A stretch of DNA of 64,000 bases from Clostridia bacterium. Lineage in GTDB: Bacteria; Bacillota; Clostridia; Oscillospirales; Acutalibacteraceae. Shown here piece after piece: positions 32,508-42,207 of this stretch (the stretch's first letter is position 1; each line of letters begins with the position of its first letter). The stretch is taken from positions 1-64,000 of the forward strand of contig JAFRUO010000002.1 in the NCBI GenBank assembly GCA_017438845.1, given 5' to 3'. Both the position numbers and the translations under genes were made by a program. A model generated the notes under the pieces. The model made no database searches, was not told the origin of the DNA, and worked only from the letters and a program-made list of their open reading frames with translations.

Positions 32508-34640
32508 ATGTCAAAATTAGTTATTGTTGAGTCACCCTCAAAGGCAAAAACTATTCAGAAATATCTCGGCAAGGATTTTAAGGTCGCCGCTTCCGTAGGA
32601 CATATCAGGGACCTTCCTGCGGCAAAGCTAAGCGTTGACGTTAAAAATGACTTTGCTCCGAAATATGCAATAGTAAAGGGAAAGGAAAAGCTTGTCAAGG
32701 AGCTTAAGGGCATGGTTGACGAGGCGGATTTTGTTTACCTTGCAACTGACCCGGACCGTGAAGGAGAGGCTATTTCCTGGCACCTTGCAAACGTTCTTAA
32801 CCTCAGCACCGAGGAAAAAAACAGAGTTAAGTTTAACGAGATTAATAAGACAAGCGTTTTAAAGGGCATTAAGGAGCCTGAAAAAATCGACCTTGACCTT
32901 GTTGACGCTCAGCAGGCAAGACGTATACTTGACCGTCTTGTAGGTTATAAGCTCAGTCCCTTTGTTTCGCAGAAAATCAGACGCGGTCTTTCCGCAGGCA
33001 GAGTACAGTCCGTTGCGGTAAGGCTTATCGTCGACAGGGAAGAGGAAATCAGAGCCTTCAAGCCCGAGGAATACTGGAGCATTGACGCAAAGTTTACAAA
33101 CCCGCCTTCAAAGAAGGTGTTCACTGCGGCGCTCACCGCTGACGAGAACGGTAAGGTTGAAATTACAAACGAGAAGCAGGCTCTTGAATATTCTTCAAGA
33201 CTTGACGGAGCGGAGTATCAGGTAAGCTCGGTCAAAAAGGGCACAAGAAAGCGCTCGCCCGCACCGCCGTTTACAACGTCTACCTTACAGCAGGACGCTT
33301 CGAGAAAGCTCGGCTTCCACGGCAAGCGCACAATGAAGGCGGCTCAGGAGCTTTACGAAGGTATGGAAATCAGCGGTATCGGCGCAACGGGTCTTATCAC
33401 ATATATGAGAACCGACTCTCTTCGTATTTCCGAGGAGTCAAGGGCGGCAGGTAACGAATATATCAAAGAGAATTTCGGCGAGCATTACCTTCCCTCAAAG
33501 CCGAGATACTATAAAACAAAGGCTTCCGCACAGGACGGTCACGAGGCTATAAGACCTACAATTCCGTCGCTCTCACCCGAAAAGGTTAAGCAGAGCCTTA
33601 CCGCCGACCAATATAAGCTTTATACGCTTATCTGGGAACGCTTTATGGCAAGCCTTATGGCGGACTGCATTCAGGACACTGTCAAGGTTGATATCAAGGC
33701 GGCAAACGCTTCCGACAGCGCAAAGGGCAGATACTGCCTTTTCACCGCGAACGGCTACAATGTAAAATTTGACGGCTATACAAAGATTTACGAGGCAGGC
33801 ACCGATGAAAAGAAGGAAAAGGAAACGGCGCTTCCCGAAATCAAGAAGGACGATGTTCTCAGACTCAAGAGCCTTGAAAACAATCAGCACTTCACTCAGC
33901 CGCCCGCAAGGTATACAGAGGCTTCCCTTGTCAAGGAGCTTGAGGAAACCGGAGTCGGCAGACCGAGCACCTACGTTTCAATCGTTTCAACCATTCTTCA
34001 GAGAGAATACGTTGTACGCGAGCAGAAGCAGTTAAAGCCCACCGAGCTCGGCGAGGCTGTGGTAAAGCTTCTTAAAAAGGAATTTCCGAATATCGTAAAT
34101 GTCAAGTTTACGGCAAATATGGAATCCGACCTCGACAGGGTAGAAAGCGGCGAGGTTGACTATATCGCTATGCTTCACAGCTTCTATGACGGCTTTGAGG
34201 ATACGCTCAAAAAGGCAAAGGCTGATATGGACGGCGTTAAAATCCAGCTTCAGGAGGACATTACCGACATTCCCTGCGAAAAGTGCGGCAGAATGATGGT
34301 TGTCAAGGTAGGACGCTTCGGCAAATTCCTTGCGTGTCCCGGTTACCCCGAGTGCAAAAACACGAAGCCGTTTGTTGTTCAGACCAATGCAAAATGCCCC
34401 GTCTGCGGCGGCAACGTAATAGAAAAGAAATCCAAGAAGGGCTACACCTTCTTCGGCTGTGACAATTATCCGGACTGTAACTTTATGACTTGGGATAAGC
34501 CCACCGACGAGGTCTGTCCCAAGTGCGGCAAATCGCTCTTTAAGAGGAAGGGCGGACTGCTTGTCTGCCTTGACGAGGGCTGCGGCTTTGAAAAGAAGGC
34601 GACCAGGAAGAGAAAGACAGCCGCCAAGGAAGAAGAATAA
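32508..34640 (+). CDS. topA: DNA topoisomerase I
   Basis: A 710-residue type IA topoisomerase that relaxes negative supercoils. The Toprim domain starts with LVIVESPSKAKTIQKYLG and holds TDPDREGEAISWH. The active-site Tyr is in GLITYMRTDSLRIS (about 307), and RVQSVAVRLIVDREEEI and PSTYVSIVSTI are typical. Three C-terminal zinc ribbons follow: CEKCGRM...CPGYPEC, CPVCGGN...CDNYPDC and CPKCGKS...CLDEGC. Length is normal for Firmicutes. Part of a long colinear operon, with trmFO two bases downstream. Confidence 0.98.
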   Translation: MSKLVIVESPSKAKTIQKYLGKDFKVAASVGHIRDLPAAKLSVDVKNDFAPKYAIVKGKEKLVKELKGMVDEADFVYLATDPDREGEAISWHLANVLNLSTEEKNRVKFNEINKTSVLKGIKEPEKIDLDLVDAQQARRILDRLVGYKLSPFVSQKIRRGLSAGRVQSVAVRLIVDREEEIRAFKPEEYWSIDAKFTNPPSKKVFTAALTADENGKVEITNEKQALEYSSRLDGAEYQVSSVKKGTRKRSPAPPFTTSTLQQDASRKLGFHGKRTMKAAQELYEGMEISGIGATGLITYMRTDSLRISEESRAAGNEYIKENFGEHYLPSKPRYYKTKASAQDGHEAIRPTIPSLSPEKVKQSLTADQYKLYTLIWERFMASLMADCIQDTVKVDIKAANASDSAKGRYCLFTANGYNVKFDGYTKIYEAGTDEKKEKETALPEIKKDDVLRLKSLENNQHFTQPPARYTEASLVKELEETGVGRPSTYVSIVSTILQREYVVREQKQLKPTELGEAVVKLLKKEFPNIVNVKFTANMESDLDRVESGEVDYIAMLHSFYDGFEDTLKKAKADMDGVKIQLQEDITDIPCEKCGRMMVVKVGRFGKFLACPGYPECKNTKPFVVQTNAKCPVCGGNVIEKKSKKGYTFFGCDNYPDCNFMTWDKPTDEVCPKCGKSLFKRKGGLLVCLDEGCGFEKKATRKRKTAAKEEE

Positions 34641-34641
34641 T

Positions 34642-35952
34642 ATGAAGGCGGCAGTTATAGGCGCAGGTTTTGCAGGCGTTGAAGCGGCGTGGCAGCTTAA
34701 TAAGGCGGGTATTGACGTTGACCTTTATGAGATGAAGCCCGTTAAGTTTTCGCCTGCACATCACAGCGAAGGCTTTGCCGAGCTTGTCTGCTCAAATTCC
34801 TTTAAGGCGGCAAGGCTTAATTCCGCCGCAGGACTGTTGAAGGCGGAAATGGCACGGCTCGGTTCCGTCTGCGTGGACTGTGCGAAGAAGACCGCCGTTC
34901 CTGCAGGGGGAGCGCTTGCGGTTGACAGAAACGAGTTTTCAAAACTTGTTACGGAACGTATCAAAGCTTGCGAGCATATTAATGTAATTAACCAAGAGGT
35001 CACCGAGCTTCCCGACGCGGACGCGGTTATAATCGCCGCAGGTCCGCTGGCAAGCGAGGGACTTTCCGAAACCGTTAAAAGGCTTTGCGGAGAGGAGCTT
35101 TCGTTTTTTGACGCCGCCGCACCGATAGTTTCGGCTGACAGCATTGATATGGCTTTTGCCTTTACTCAGTCAAGATATGACAGGGGAGGCGAGGACGATT
35201 ACATAAACTGCCCTATGAACAAGGAGCAGTATGAAGCGTTTTATGAGGCGATAATTTCGGCACAGTCCGCCGAGCTTCATTCCTTTGACAAACGCAAGGA
35301 TGTTTACGAGGGCTGTATGCCCATTGAGGTTCTCGCTTCAAGGGGCAGGGACACTATGCGCTTCGGGCCTCTCAAGCCCGTTGGTTTAACCGACCCGAAA
35401 ACGGGGCACAGACCCTGGGCTAATTTACAGCTTCGCAAGGAAAACGCATCCGGCAGTATGTATAACCTTGTAGGCTTTCAGACTAATTTAAAATTTTCCG
35501 AGCAGAAGAGAGTCTTTTCAATGTTTCCGGCATTGCATGACGCTCAGTTTTTGCGCTACGGAGTAATGCACCGTAACACCTTCATAAAATCACCGGGTAT
35601 ATTGCAGGCCGATTTTTCAATGAAGGACAACCCGTACATTTTCTTTGCAGGACAGATTACGGGAGTAGAGGGCTATATGGAGTCCGCCTCCTCGGGAATA
35701 CTTGCAGGGCTAAACTGTGCGAGAAGGCTTACGGGAAAGGAAACCGTTGTGTTGCCCGAAACTACCATGACGGGCGCTCTGTCACGCTACATCAGCGATG
35801 AGAGCGTTACCGACTTTCAGCCGATGGGCGCAAACTTCGGAGTTATTCCTCCGTTGGAGCAGAAAATCCGCGACAAGTCGGAGCGTTATACCGCGCTTGC
35901 CGAAAGGGCAATGAAGGATCTTGAAGACTTTTTGCAGGAGGAGTCAATATGA
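34642..35952 (+). CDS. trmFO: Methylenetetrahydrofolate-tRNA-(uracil-5-)-methyltransferase
   Basis: A 436-residue flavoprotein (formerly Gid) that makes ribothymidine at tRNA position 54. The FAD-binding motif AVIGAGFAGVEAAWQL is followed by YEMKPVKFSPAHHSEGFAELVCSNS and the later LGPLKPVGLTDP-like FGPLKPVGLTDPKTG, QLRKENASGSMYNLVGFQT and FAGQITGVEGYMESASSG. ATG 34642 lies two bases after topA; no SD of its own is needed if translation is coupled. topA-trmFO is a common pair in Firmicutes. Its stop overlaps the plsX start. Confidence 0.97.
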   Translation: MKAAVIGAGFAGVEAAWQLNKAGIDVDLYEMKPVKFSPAHHSEGFAELVCSNSFKAARLNSAAGLLKAEMARLGSVCVDCAKKTAVPAGGALAVDRNEFSKLVTERIKACEHINVINQEVTELPDADAVIIAAGPLASEGLSETVKRLCGEELSFFDAAAPIVSADSIDMAFAFTQSRYDRGGEDDYINCPMNKEQYEAFYEAIISAQSAELHSFDKRKDVYEGCMPIEVLASRGRDTMRFGPLKPVGLTDPKTGHRPWANLQLRKENASGSMYNLVGFQTNLKFSEQKRVFSMFPALHDAQFLRYGVMHRNTFIKSPGILQADFSMKDNPYIFFAGQITGVEGYMESASSGILAGLNCARRLTGKETVVLPETTMTGALSRYISDESVTDFQPMGANFGVIPPLEQKIRDKSERYTALAERAMKDLEDFLQEESI

Positions 35953-36949
35953 GAATTATTGCGGACGCCTTCGGCGGCGATAATGCGCCGCTTGAGATAA
36001 TCAAGGGCTGTCTTGACGCAAAAAGGAATACTCCGTTGATATATTGCTGACGGGCAGTGAAAAGGAAATTAAGAAAGCCGCCGACAAGGCGGGATTGGAT
36101 ATTTCATCTCTCGAAATAAAAAATGCCGACGGCATATTCGACATGGAAACCGCACCGACAGAGATAATGAAGTCGGGCAGAGGCACTTCGCTGGGCGTGG
36201 GTCTTGACGCACTCGCTTCGGGTGAGGGGGACGCCTTCGTCAGCGCGGGAAGCACGGGCGCAGTACTTGTCGGCGGAACGCTTATCGTTAAAAGAATAAA
36301 GGGCATTAAAAGGCCTGCGCTTGCGGCGGTTATGCCTTCCTCGGACAAGCCGTTTATTTTGCTTGATTCGGGTGCAAATGCCGAATGCACGGAAAAGATG
36401 CTTACTCAGTTTGCCTATCTCGGAAGCCTGTATATGGAAAAAATAATGGACGTGCCTTCGCCGAGGGTTGCGCTTGCCAACATCGGCGTTGAGAGAACGA
36501 AGGGCACGCCGCTTTATGTTGAAACCTATGAGCTTCTTGAAAATGATGAAAAGATTAATTTTGTCGGAAACATTGAAGCGCGCGACATCCCCTTCGGCAG
36601 GGCTGACGTTGTGGTTGCAGACGGTTTTACCGGCAATATGATAATCAAAATGTACGAGGGCGTGGCGAAATCACTTACGAATGAGATTAAGTCGGTCTTT
36701 ATGAAAAACGCACTCTCAAAGCTCTCGTATCTCGGCGTGAAGTCGGGGATGGACGAATTTAAAGAGAAAATGAATTATAAAAAATACGGAGGAGCTCCGC
36801 TTGTCGGCACAAGAAAATGCATTATCAAGGCTCACGGCTCCTCGGACGCCTATGCGTTTAAAAACGCAATCGGTCAGGCAGTAAAATATGTTGAAAGCGG
36901 CTTTACGGATATTGTCGCAAAATCACTCAGGGAGAGTAAAGAAGAATGA
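35949..36949 (+). pseudogene. plsX: plsX, phosphate acyltransferase, with a one-base frameshift
   Basis: PlsX turns acyl-ACP into acyl-phosphate for phospholipid synthesis. The start is secure: GGAGGAG, then ATG 35949 overlapping the trmFO stop as ATGA. The first 33 codons read MRIIADAFGGDNAPLEIIKG, as expected, but reach a stop at 36048. From about 36023 the next frame carries the rest (YSVDILLTGSEKEIKK, AGSTGAVLVGG, LDSGANAECT, VADGFTGNMIIK) to the end. One extra A in the five-A run 36020-36024 would restore a complete protein of about 333 residues. It may be a real mutation, a homopolymer sequencing error, or slippage. plsX is normally needed, so an error or slippage is more likely than loss. 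Confidence 0.88.
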
Positions 36950-37614
36950 ATTTGCTTGAAGCAAAAATAGGATATGAATTTAAAAACAAGGCGTTGCTCG
37001 AAAGGGCGCTTACGCATTCGTCCTATGCCAACGAAAACCACCTTGAGCATATGGACAACGAAAGGCTTGAGTTTTTAGGAGATTCGATTCTCGGCTTTAT
37101 CACGGCGGAATACCTTTTCAGCAATCACCGTGATTTACCCGAGGGCGAGCTTACAAAGCTCCGTGCGTATGCGGTGTGTGAAAAATCCCTTTTCGGCTTT
37201 GCCAAAAAAATAAGGCTCGGTGATTTTATTAACTTAAGTCGCGGCGAGCAGAAGACGGGCGGCAGGGAGCGTGCAAGCGTGCTGTCGGACGCCTTTGAGG
37301 CGCTTATCGCCGCAATTTACCTTGACGGCGGTATGGACACGGTTAAGCCCTTCGTGCTCAGCTTTGTTGTTCCGTGCCTTAACGAGAAGCCTGTGTTTAA
37401 GGATTACAAGACCACGCTTCAGGAGGTAATCCAGAAAAACCAGGGCGATACGCTTACCTATGTGCTTGTCAGCGAATCGGGTCCCGACCACGACAAATGC
37501 TTTGAGGTGGAGGCGCACCTTAACAGTAACGTAATCGGTAGGGGCAAGGCAGGCAGTAAGAAAAAGGCGGAGCAGGAGGCTGCAAGGCAGGCTCTTGAGC
37601 TTATGGGCTTATGA
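36946..37614 (+). CDS. rnc: Ribonuclease III
   Basis: A 222-residue double-stranded RNA endonuclease for rRNA and mRNA processing. The RNase III signature NERLEFLGDSILG contains the catalytic Glu and Asp; LSDAFEALIAAIYLDGG holds the second metal-ligand pair. The C-terminal dsRNA-binding domain (about 150-220) has KTTLQEVIQKNQG and GSKKKAEQEAARQALELM. ATG overlaps the plsX stop (ATGA), and its own stop overlaps the radical SAM start the same way. Confidence 0.98.
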   Translation: MNLLEAKIGYEFKNKALLERALTHSSYANENHLEHMDNERLEFLGDSILGFITAEYLFSNHRDLPEGELTKLRAYAVCEKSLFGFAKKIRLGDFINLSRGEQKTGGRERASVLSDAFEALIAAIYLDGGMDTVKPFVLSFVVPCLNEKPVFKDYKTTLQEVIQKNQGDTLTYVLVSESGPDHDKCFEVEAHLNSNVIGRGKAGSKKKAEQEAARQALELMGL

Positions 37615-38612
37615 AGCACGTAAACGTAGCTTTGTTTGTAACTCACCAGGGCTGTGAGCACAGATGCAGCTTTTGTAACCAGAGTACTATTTCGGGCTCG
37701 CAAAAAAGGCTGACTGCTTCCGATGTAAAGGAAGCCTGCGAGATTGCAATCAAAAGCGGCAGGACCTCTCCGACCGACTCCGAAATAGCTTTTTTCGGAG
37801 GCAGCTTTACCGCCATAGACGAGGAGTATATGATAAGCCTTCTTCGGGCGGCAAAGGAATATATTAATAAGGGCTGTTTCAAGGGCGTGCGTATTTCAAC
37901 ACGCCCTGATTGTATTAATGAAGACAAGCTTAAATTGCTCGGCAGCTACTCGGTCAGCGCCATTGAGCTCGGCGCGCAGAGTATGGACGACGGCGTGCTG
38001 TCGCTTAACGAGAGGGGACACACCGCAGAGGATGTGAGAAAGGCTTCATGCCTTATAAGGGAATACGGCTTTGAGCTCGGGCTTCAGATGATGACGGGGC
38101 TGTACGGCTCCGACTGTGAAAAGGACATTTATACCGCACGGGAGCTTATAGCTTTAAAGCCTGCAACGGTGAGAATATATCCGACGGTTGTGCTTGAAAA
38201 CACCGTGCTTGCAAAAAAGCTTCGGGCAGGCGAATACGTTCCGCAAAGCGTTGACGAAGCGGCAAAGCTCTGTGCAAAGCTTCTTATAATGTTTGAAGAA
38301 AGCGGCGTCAGGGTAATCCGGCTCGGACTTCACTCCGGGGGTAACGTTGAGGACGGATACCTTGCAGGGCCTTATCACCCCGCCTTCAGTGAGCTTTGTT
38401 ACGGCGAAATTTACCTCCACAAAATGCTCGGCGCCTTAAAGGACAGGGACCCCTCAAAGCAGTATGTAATCGAGGTTTGTCAAACGGAGCTTTCCAAGGC
38501 TAAGGGACAGCGAAAAAGAAATGAAAAAGCATTGAAAAATCAAGGGTATTGTTGTATAATAAAGGGTAACAGATTTTTAGAAAAATACGAAATTACAGTG
38601 AAGGAAAATTGA
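37611..38612 (+). CDS. Radical SAM protein (Elp3/YhcC-like)
   Basis: A 333-residue radical SAM enzyme. The cluster motif CEHRCSFC near residue 15 (CxxxCxxC) binds the 4Fe-4S cluster. Other features are FFGGSFTAIDEEYM, ISTRPDCINEDKL, ELGAQSMDDGVLSLNERGHTAED and GLQMMTGLYGSD, the Elp3-type TIM-barrel strands. Genes of this type often stand between rnc and smc in Clostridia. The substrate is unknown; tRNA modification is only a guess from the Elp3 resemblance. Translationally coupled to rnc. Confidence 0.88.
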   Translation: MKHVNVALFVTHQGCEHRCSFCNQSTISGSQKRLTASDVKEACEIAIKSGRTSPTDSEIAFFGGSFTAIDEEYMISLLRAAKEYINKGCFKGVRISTRPDCINEDKLKLLGSYSVSAIELGAQSMDDGVLSLNERGHTAEDVRKASCLIREYGFELGLQMMTGLYGSDCEKDIYTARELIALKPATVRIYPTVVLENTVLAKKLRAGEYVPQSVDEAAKLCAKLLIMFEESGVRVIRLGLHSGGNVEDGYLAGPYHPAFSELCYGEIYLHKMLGALKDRDPSKQYVIEVCQTELSKAKGQRKRNEKALKNQGYCCIIKGNRFLEKYEITVKEN

Positions 38613-38613
38613 T

Positions 38614-41600
38614 ATGTTTTTAAAAGCACTGGAAATGCAGGGATTTAAATCCTTCCCTGACAAAACGGTACTTGAATTTAATAACGGAATCACTGCCGTA
38701 GTCGGCCCCAACGGAAGCGGAAAAAGTAATATTTCCGACGCAGTCCGCTGGGTTCTCGGCGAACAGTCAACGAAAAATCTGCGCGGTTCCAAAATGGAGG
38801 ACGTTATCTTTGACGGCACCGACATCCGTAAGGCAAAGGGCTTTGCTGAGGTCACCCTGAGGCTTGACAACAAAGACCGTGCGCTTTCAAGCGACAGCGA
38901 CGAGGTGAGCGTTACAAGGCGCTATTTCCGTTCGGGCGAGAGCGAATACCTTATCAACGGCGAATCCTCAAGGCTTCGTGACATCAACGAGCTGTTTATG
39001 GACACGGGTCTCGGACGTGACGGCTACTCAATTGTCGGGCAGGGCAAAATCGCCGATATGGTTTCTTCAAGGACGGGCGAACGCCGTGATATGCTTGAGG
39101 AAGCGGCAGGAATTTCACATTTCCGTTACCGCCGTGCCGACGCGCTTAAAAGGCTCAATCAGGCTGAGGAAAACCTTGTAAGGCTCCGTGATATTCTGAC
39201 AGAGCTTGAAACAAGAGTAGGTCCCCTGAAAACGCAGAGCGAAAAGGCGCAGCAATTCATAGTCCTTGCCGAGGAGAGGAAAAACCTTGAAATCGGCATC
39301 TGGCTTAACACGATAAACAAGACAAACGAAAACCTCCGTAACCAGGAGCATCTTATTTCCACCGCAGAGGTAAACTATTCTGCGGCAAAGGAGGAGCTTA
39401 CGGTTATTGAGGAAAAAATAGACAGTATCTCCCAAAAAATCAGGGAAATCAACGTTAAAATCGAAGAGATAAGACGTAACGCTTCCGTTTCGGATGAGCA
39501 GATTGTTGCCTTTGAAACTCAGGTGAAGGTTGAGGAAAACTCAATTCTGCACAATAACGAAACAATTCAGCGACTTAGGAAGGACATCGACACCGAGGGC
39601 GAAACCGAGCAGCATCTTGACGAAAGAATCGCCGAGGCGCAGAAGAACATTGCCGACGCTTCGGCTGAAGTTGAAAAGATTGCCGCTGAGCTTGACGAGC
39701 TTTCAAAGAAGCAGGCAGGGCTTCAGTCGAGTCACGCCGAGTTTTCCGACAAGGCGGGCGAGCTTTCCGCTAAGCTTTCCGCATTGTCCGTTGAGCTTGC
39801 CGACAACAGAGTCGTTTCGGAAACGGCAAGCTCCTCCGTTGAGGAAATAAAGTCGAGAATTGCTTCAATTGACGAGGCTCTCGGCGGCAGGCAGGACGTT
39901 TATTTAAAATACAGGGAAAACGAGGAAAACGCCAAAAAGGCGCTCAAGGACTGTGAGGAGGAAATCACCTCGCTGAAAAATTCAGTCGACGGATACACCA
40001 TGCGTTTTTCGTCCAGAGGAAAAAAAGCCGAGGAATGTGAGGCTCTTCTTGCGGAACGCAAAAGGGCGTTTCAGAATTCTCAGGACAGAATTAAAATCCT
40101 CGAGGACCTTGAAAAGAGCATGGAGGGATACGGCGGCGCAATTAAGTCCGTTATGAATGAGGCAAAAAGAGGAGCGCTCAGAGGCATTTGCGGCCCCGTT
40201 TCACAGCTTATCTCCGTCAAGGACAAGTATTCCCTTGCCGTTGAAACCGCACTCGGCGCGGCGGTGCAGAATATTGTCACCGAAAACGAAACCGACGCCA
40301 AGAGGGCAATCGAGCACCTTAAAAATTCAGGCGCAGGCAGAGCGACCTTCCTTCCGATAAGCGCTATTAAAAGCCGTGAGCTTTCCGAAAAGGGACTTGA
40401 CGATGAGTACGGCTTTGTAAACATTGCGAGCGAGCTTGTTAAATGCGACAAAAAATACGAGCAGATAATCGGCAGTCTTTTAGCGCGCACCGCAGTGTGC
40501 GACGACATGGACTGTGCGGTCGCAATAGCAAAAAAATACAATTACCGCTTCAAGGTCGTTACCCTTGACGGTCAGGTAATCAATGCAGGCGGCTCAATGA
40601 CGGGCGGCTCACGTGTAAAAAACGCAGGTATACTCAGCCGTTCAAATGAAATTGAAAAGCTTAAAGCAGGGCTTGAATCCGAAAAAACGGAAATCGCACG
40701 CCTTGAGGCGGACTTTAAACGTCTTACCGAGGAAAAGGCGGCGGCTCAGGCTGAGCTTGACGGCGCTCAGGGCGATTTGCTCAGGAGCAATGAGGAAAGA
40801 ATCAGGCTTGAGGGCGAGCTTAAGCTTGCCGAGGAGCAGCTCGGCACGGTTTCGGGCAACGTTAAGGAGCTTTCCGATGAGAAGGAGGAGCTTCTTAAAA
40901 GAATTGAAGATATTAACAATAACGCTTCTCTTGCCTTTAAGAGGGTTGAGGAGATAAACGGTGAAATAAAGAGCACCGAGCAGGAGCTTGAAAAGCTGAC
41001 GGGTGACAGGGAAAGCCTTTCCGCTTCAAGGCAGGAGCTTTCCGAAAAGGCTTCCGAGCTGAGTATGCGCTCGCTTTCCTTGAAGAAGGACATTCAGACC
41101 AACGAGGACACGCTTCGTCACCTTAATCTCAGAAAGCAGGGGCATACCGACAAGGCGTCCGTGCTCAGTGCGGAGATTGACGAAATCGCCGCAAAGAACG
41201 AGGAAAAGCAGAAAAATATTGAGGCTTTACAGCTTAACATAAACGAGCTTCGTCAGTCTTCGGACTCAACGAGAAAGCAGATTGATTCGCTTATTTCCGA
41301 CAGGGACGCTCTTGAAAAGGAGCAGAACGATTTAAGACTTCTCGAAAGGAACAAATCAGAGGAGAGGGAAAAAATCGGAAGCGAGCTTGCCCGTTTAGAG
41401 GAAAAGAAAACCGCTATTCGCAAGCAATACGATGACATCACGGCAAAGCTTTATGAGGAATATGAGCTGACAAGGCGTGAAGCGGCTGCTCTCGAAATCG
41501 AAATTGAGGACTACAAGCAGGCGGAAAAACGTCTTTCTGAGCTTAAAAACAAGATTAAGGCTCTCGGCTCGGTCAATGTTTCGGCTATTGACGAGTACAA

Positions 41601-42183
41601 GGAGGTTTCCGAAAGGTACGAGTTTATGTCGGGGCAGATTGCCGACGTGGAAAAGTCGAAGGATGAGCTGAATAAGCTGATATACGACCTTACGGGAAAA
41701 ATGGCGGCGCAGTTCAGGGAGAGCTTCAACGCCATCAACCGTTGCTTCGGCGAAACCTTCTCGGAGCTTTTTGGCGGAGGACATGCCGAGCTAAAGCTTG
41801 AAAACGAGCTTGATATACTTGAATGTAATATTGACATCAAGGTTCAGCCGCCGGGAAAGAATGTTAAGAATATCGACCTTCTGTCGGGCGGCGAAAAGGC
41901 AATTTCCGCAATTGCGCTTCTGTTTGCAATACTTAAGGTTACGCCTGCTCCGTTCTGTATTTTCGACGAGGTTGAGGCGGCACTTGACGACGTCAACGTC
42001 ACAAGGTACGCAAGCTACGTCAGAAGAATGACAAAGAACACGCAGTTCATACTTATATCTCACAGACGGGGCACAATGGAGGAAGCCGACGTTCTTTACG
42101 GCGTAACAATGCAGGAGAAGGGCGTTTCAAAGCTTCTTGAATTAAAGACCACCGAAATGGCGAAAAAGCTCGGTCTGGCATAA
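38614..42183 (+). CDS. smc: Chromosome segregation protein SMC
   Basis: A 1189-residue SMC ATPase that organises and segregates chromosomes as a dimer with ScpA/ScpB (not in this window). The N-terminal head has the Walker A GPNGSGKSNISDAVRWVLGEQ. Long coiled coils (about 170-500 and 660-1010) flank the hinge (about 510-650, with GGSMTGGSRVKNAGILSR). The C-terminal head has LLSGGEKAISAIALLFAI (signature) and FCIFDEVEAALDDVNV (Walker B). Full length. ATG 38614 starts two bases after the previous stop, and GAAGGAAAA precedes it. Confidence 0.98.
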   Translation: MFLKALEMQGFKSFPDKTVLEFNNGITAVVGPNGSGKSNISDAVRWVLGEQSTKNLRGSKMEDVIFDGTDIRKAKGFAEVTLRLDNKDRALSSDSDEVSVTRRYFRSGESEYLINGESSRLRDINELFMDTGLGRDGYSIVGQGKIADMVSSRTGERRDMLEEAAGISHFRYRRADALKRLNQAEENLVRLRDILTELETRVGPLKTQSEKAQQFIVLAEERKNLEIGIWLNTINKTNENLRNQEHLISTAEVNYSAAKEELTVIEEKIDSISQKIREINVKIEEIRRNASVSDEQIVAFETQVKVEENSILHNNETIQRLRKDIDTEGETEQHLDERIAEAQKNIADASAEVEKIAAELDELSKKQAGLQSSHAEFSDKAGELSAKLSALSVELADNRVVSETASSSVEEIKSRIASIDEALGGRQDVYLKYRENEENAKKALKDCEEEITSLKNSVDGYTMRFSSRGKKAEECEALLAERKRAFQNSQDRIKILEDLEKSMEGYGGAIKSVMNEAKRGALRGICGPVSQLISVKDKYSLAVETALGAAVQNIVTENETDAKRAIEHLKNSGAGRATFLPISAIKSRELSEKGLDDEYGFVNIASELVKCDKKYEQIIGSLLARTAVCDDMDCAVAIAKKYNYRFKVVTLDGQVINAGGSMTGGSRVKNAGILSRSNEIEKLKAGLESEKTEIARLEADFKRLTEEKAAAQAELDGAQGDLLRSNEERIRLEGELKLAEEQLGTVSGNVKELSDEKEELLKRIEDINNNASLAFKRVEEINGEIKSTEQELEKLTGDRESLSASRQELSEKASELSMRSLSLKKDIQTNEDTLRHLNLRKQGHTDKASVLSAEIDEIAAKNEEKQKNIEALQLNINELRQSSDSTRKQIDSLISDRDALEKEQNDLRLLERNKSEEREKIGSELARLEEKKTAIRKQYDDITAKLYEEYELTRREAAALEIEIEDYKQAEKRLSELKNKIKALGSVNVSAIDEYKEVSERYEFMSGQIADVEKSKDELNKLIYDLTGKMAAQFRESFNAINRCFGETFSELFGGGHAELKLENELDILECNIDIKVQPPGKNVKNIDLLSGGEKAISAIALLFAILKVTPAPFCIFDEVEAALDDVNVTRYASYVRRMTKNTQFILISHRRGTMEEADVLYGVTMQEKGVSKLLELKTTEMAKKLGLA

Positions 42184-42207
42184 AAGTAATTACGAAAGGA
42201 AACGACT

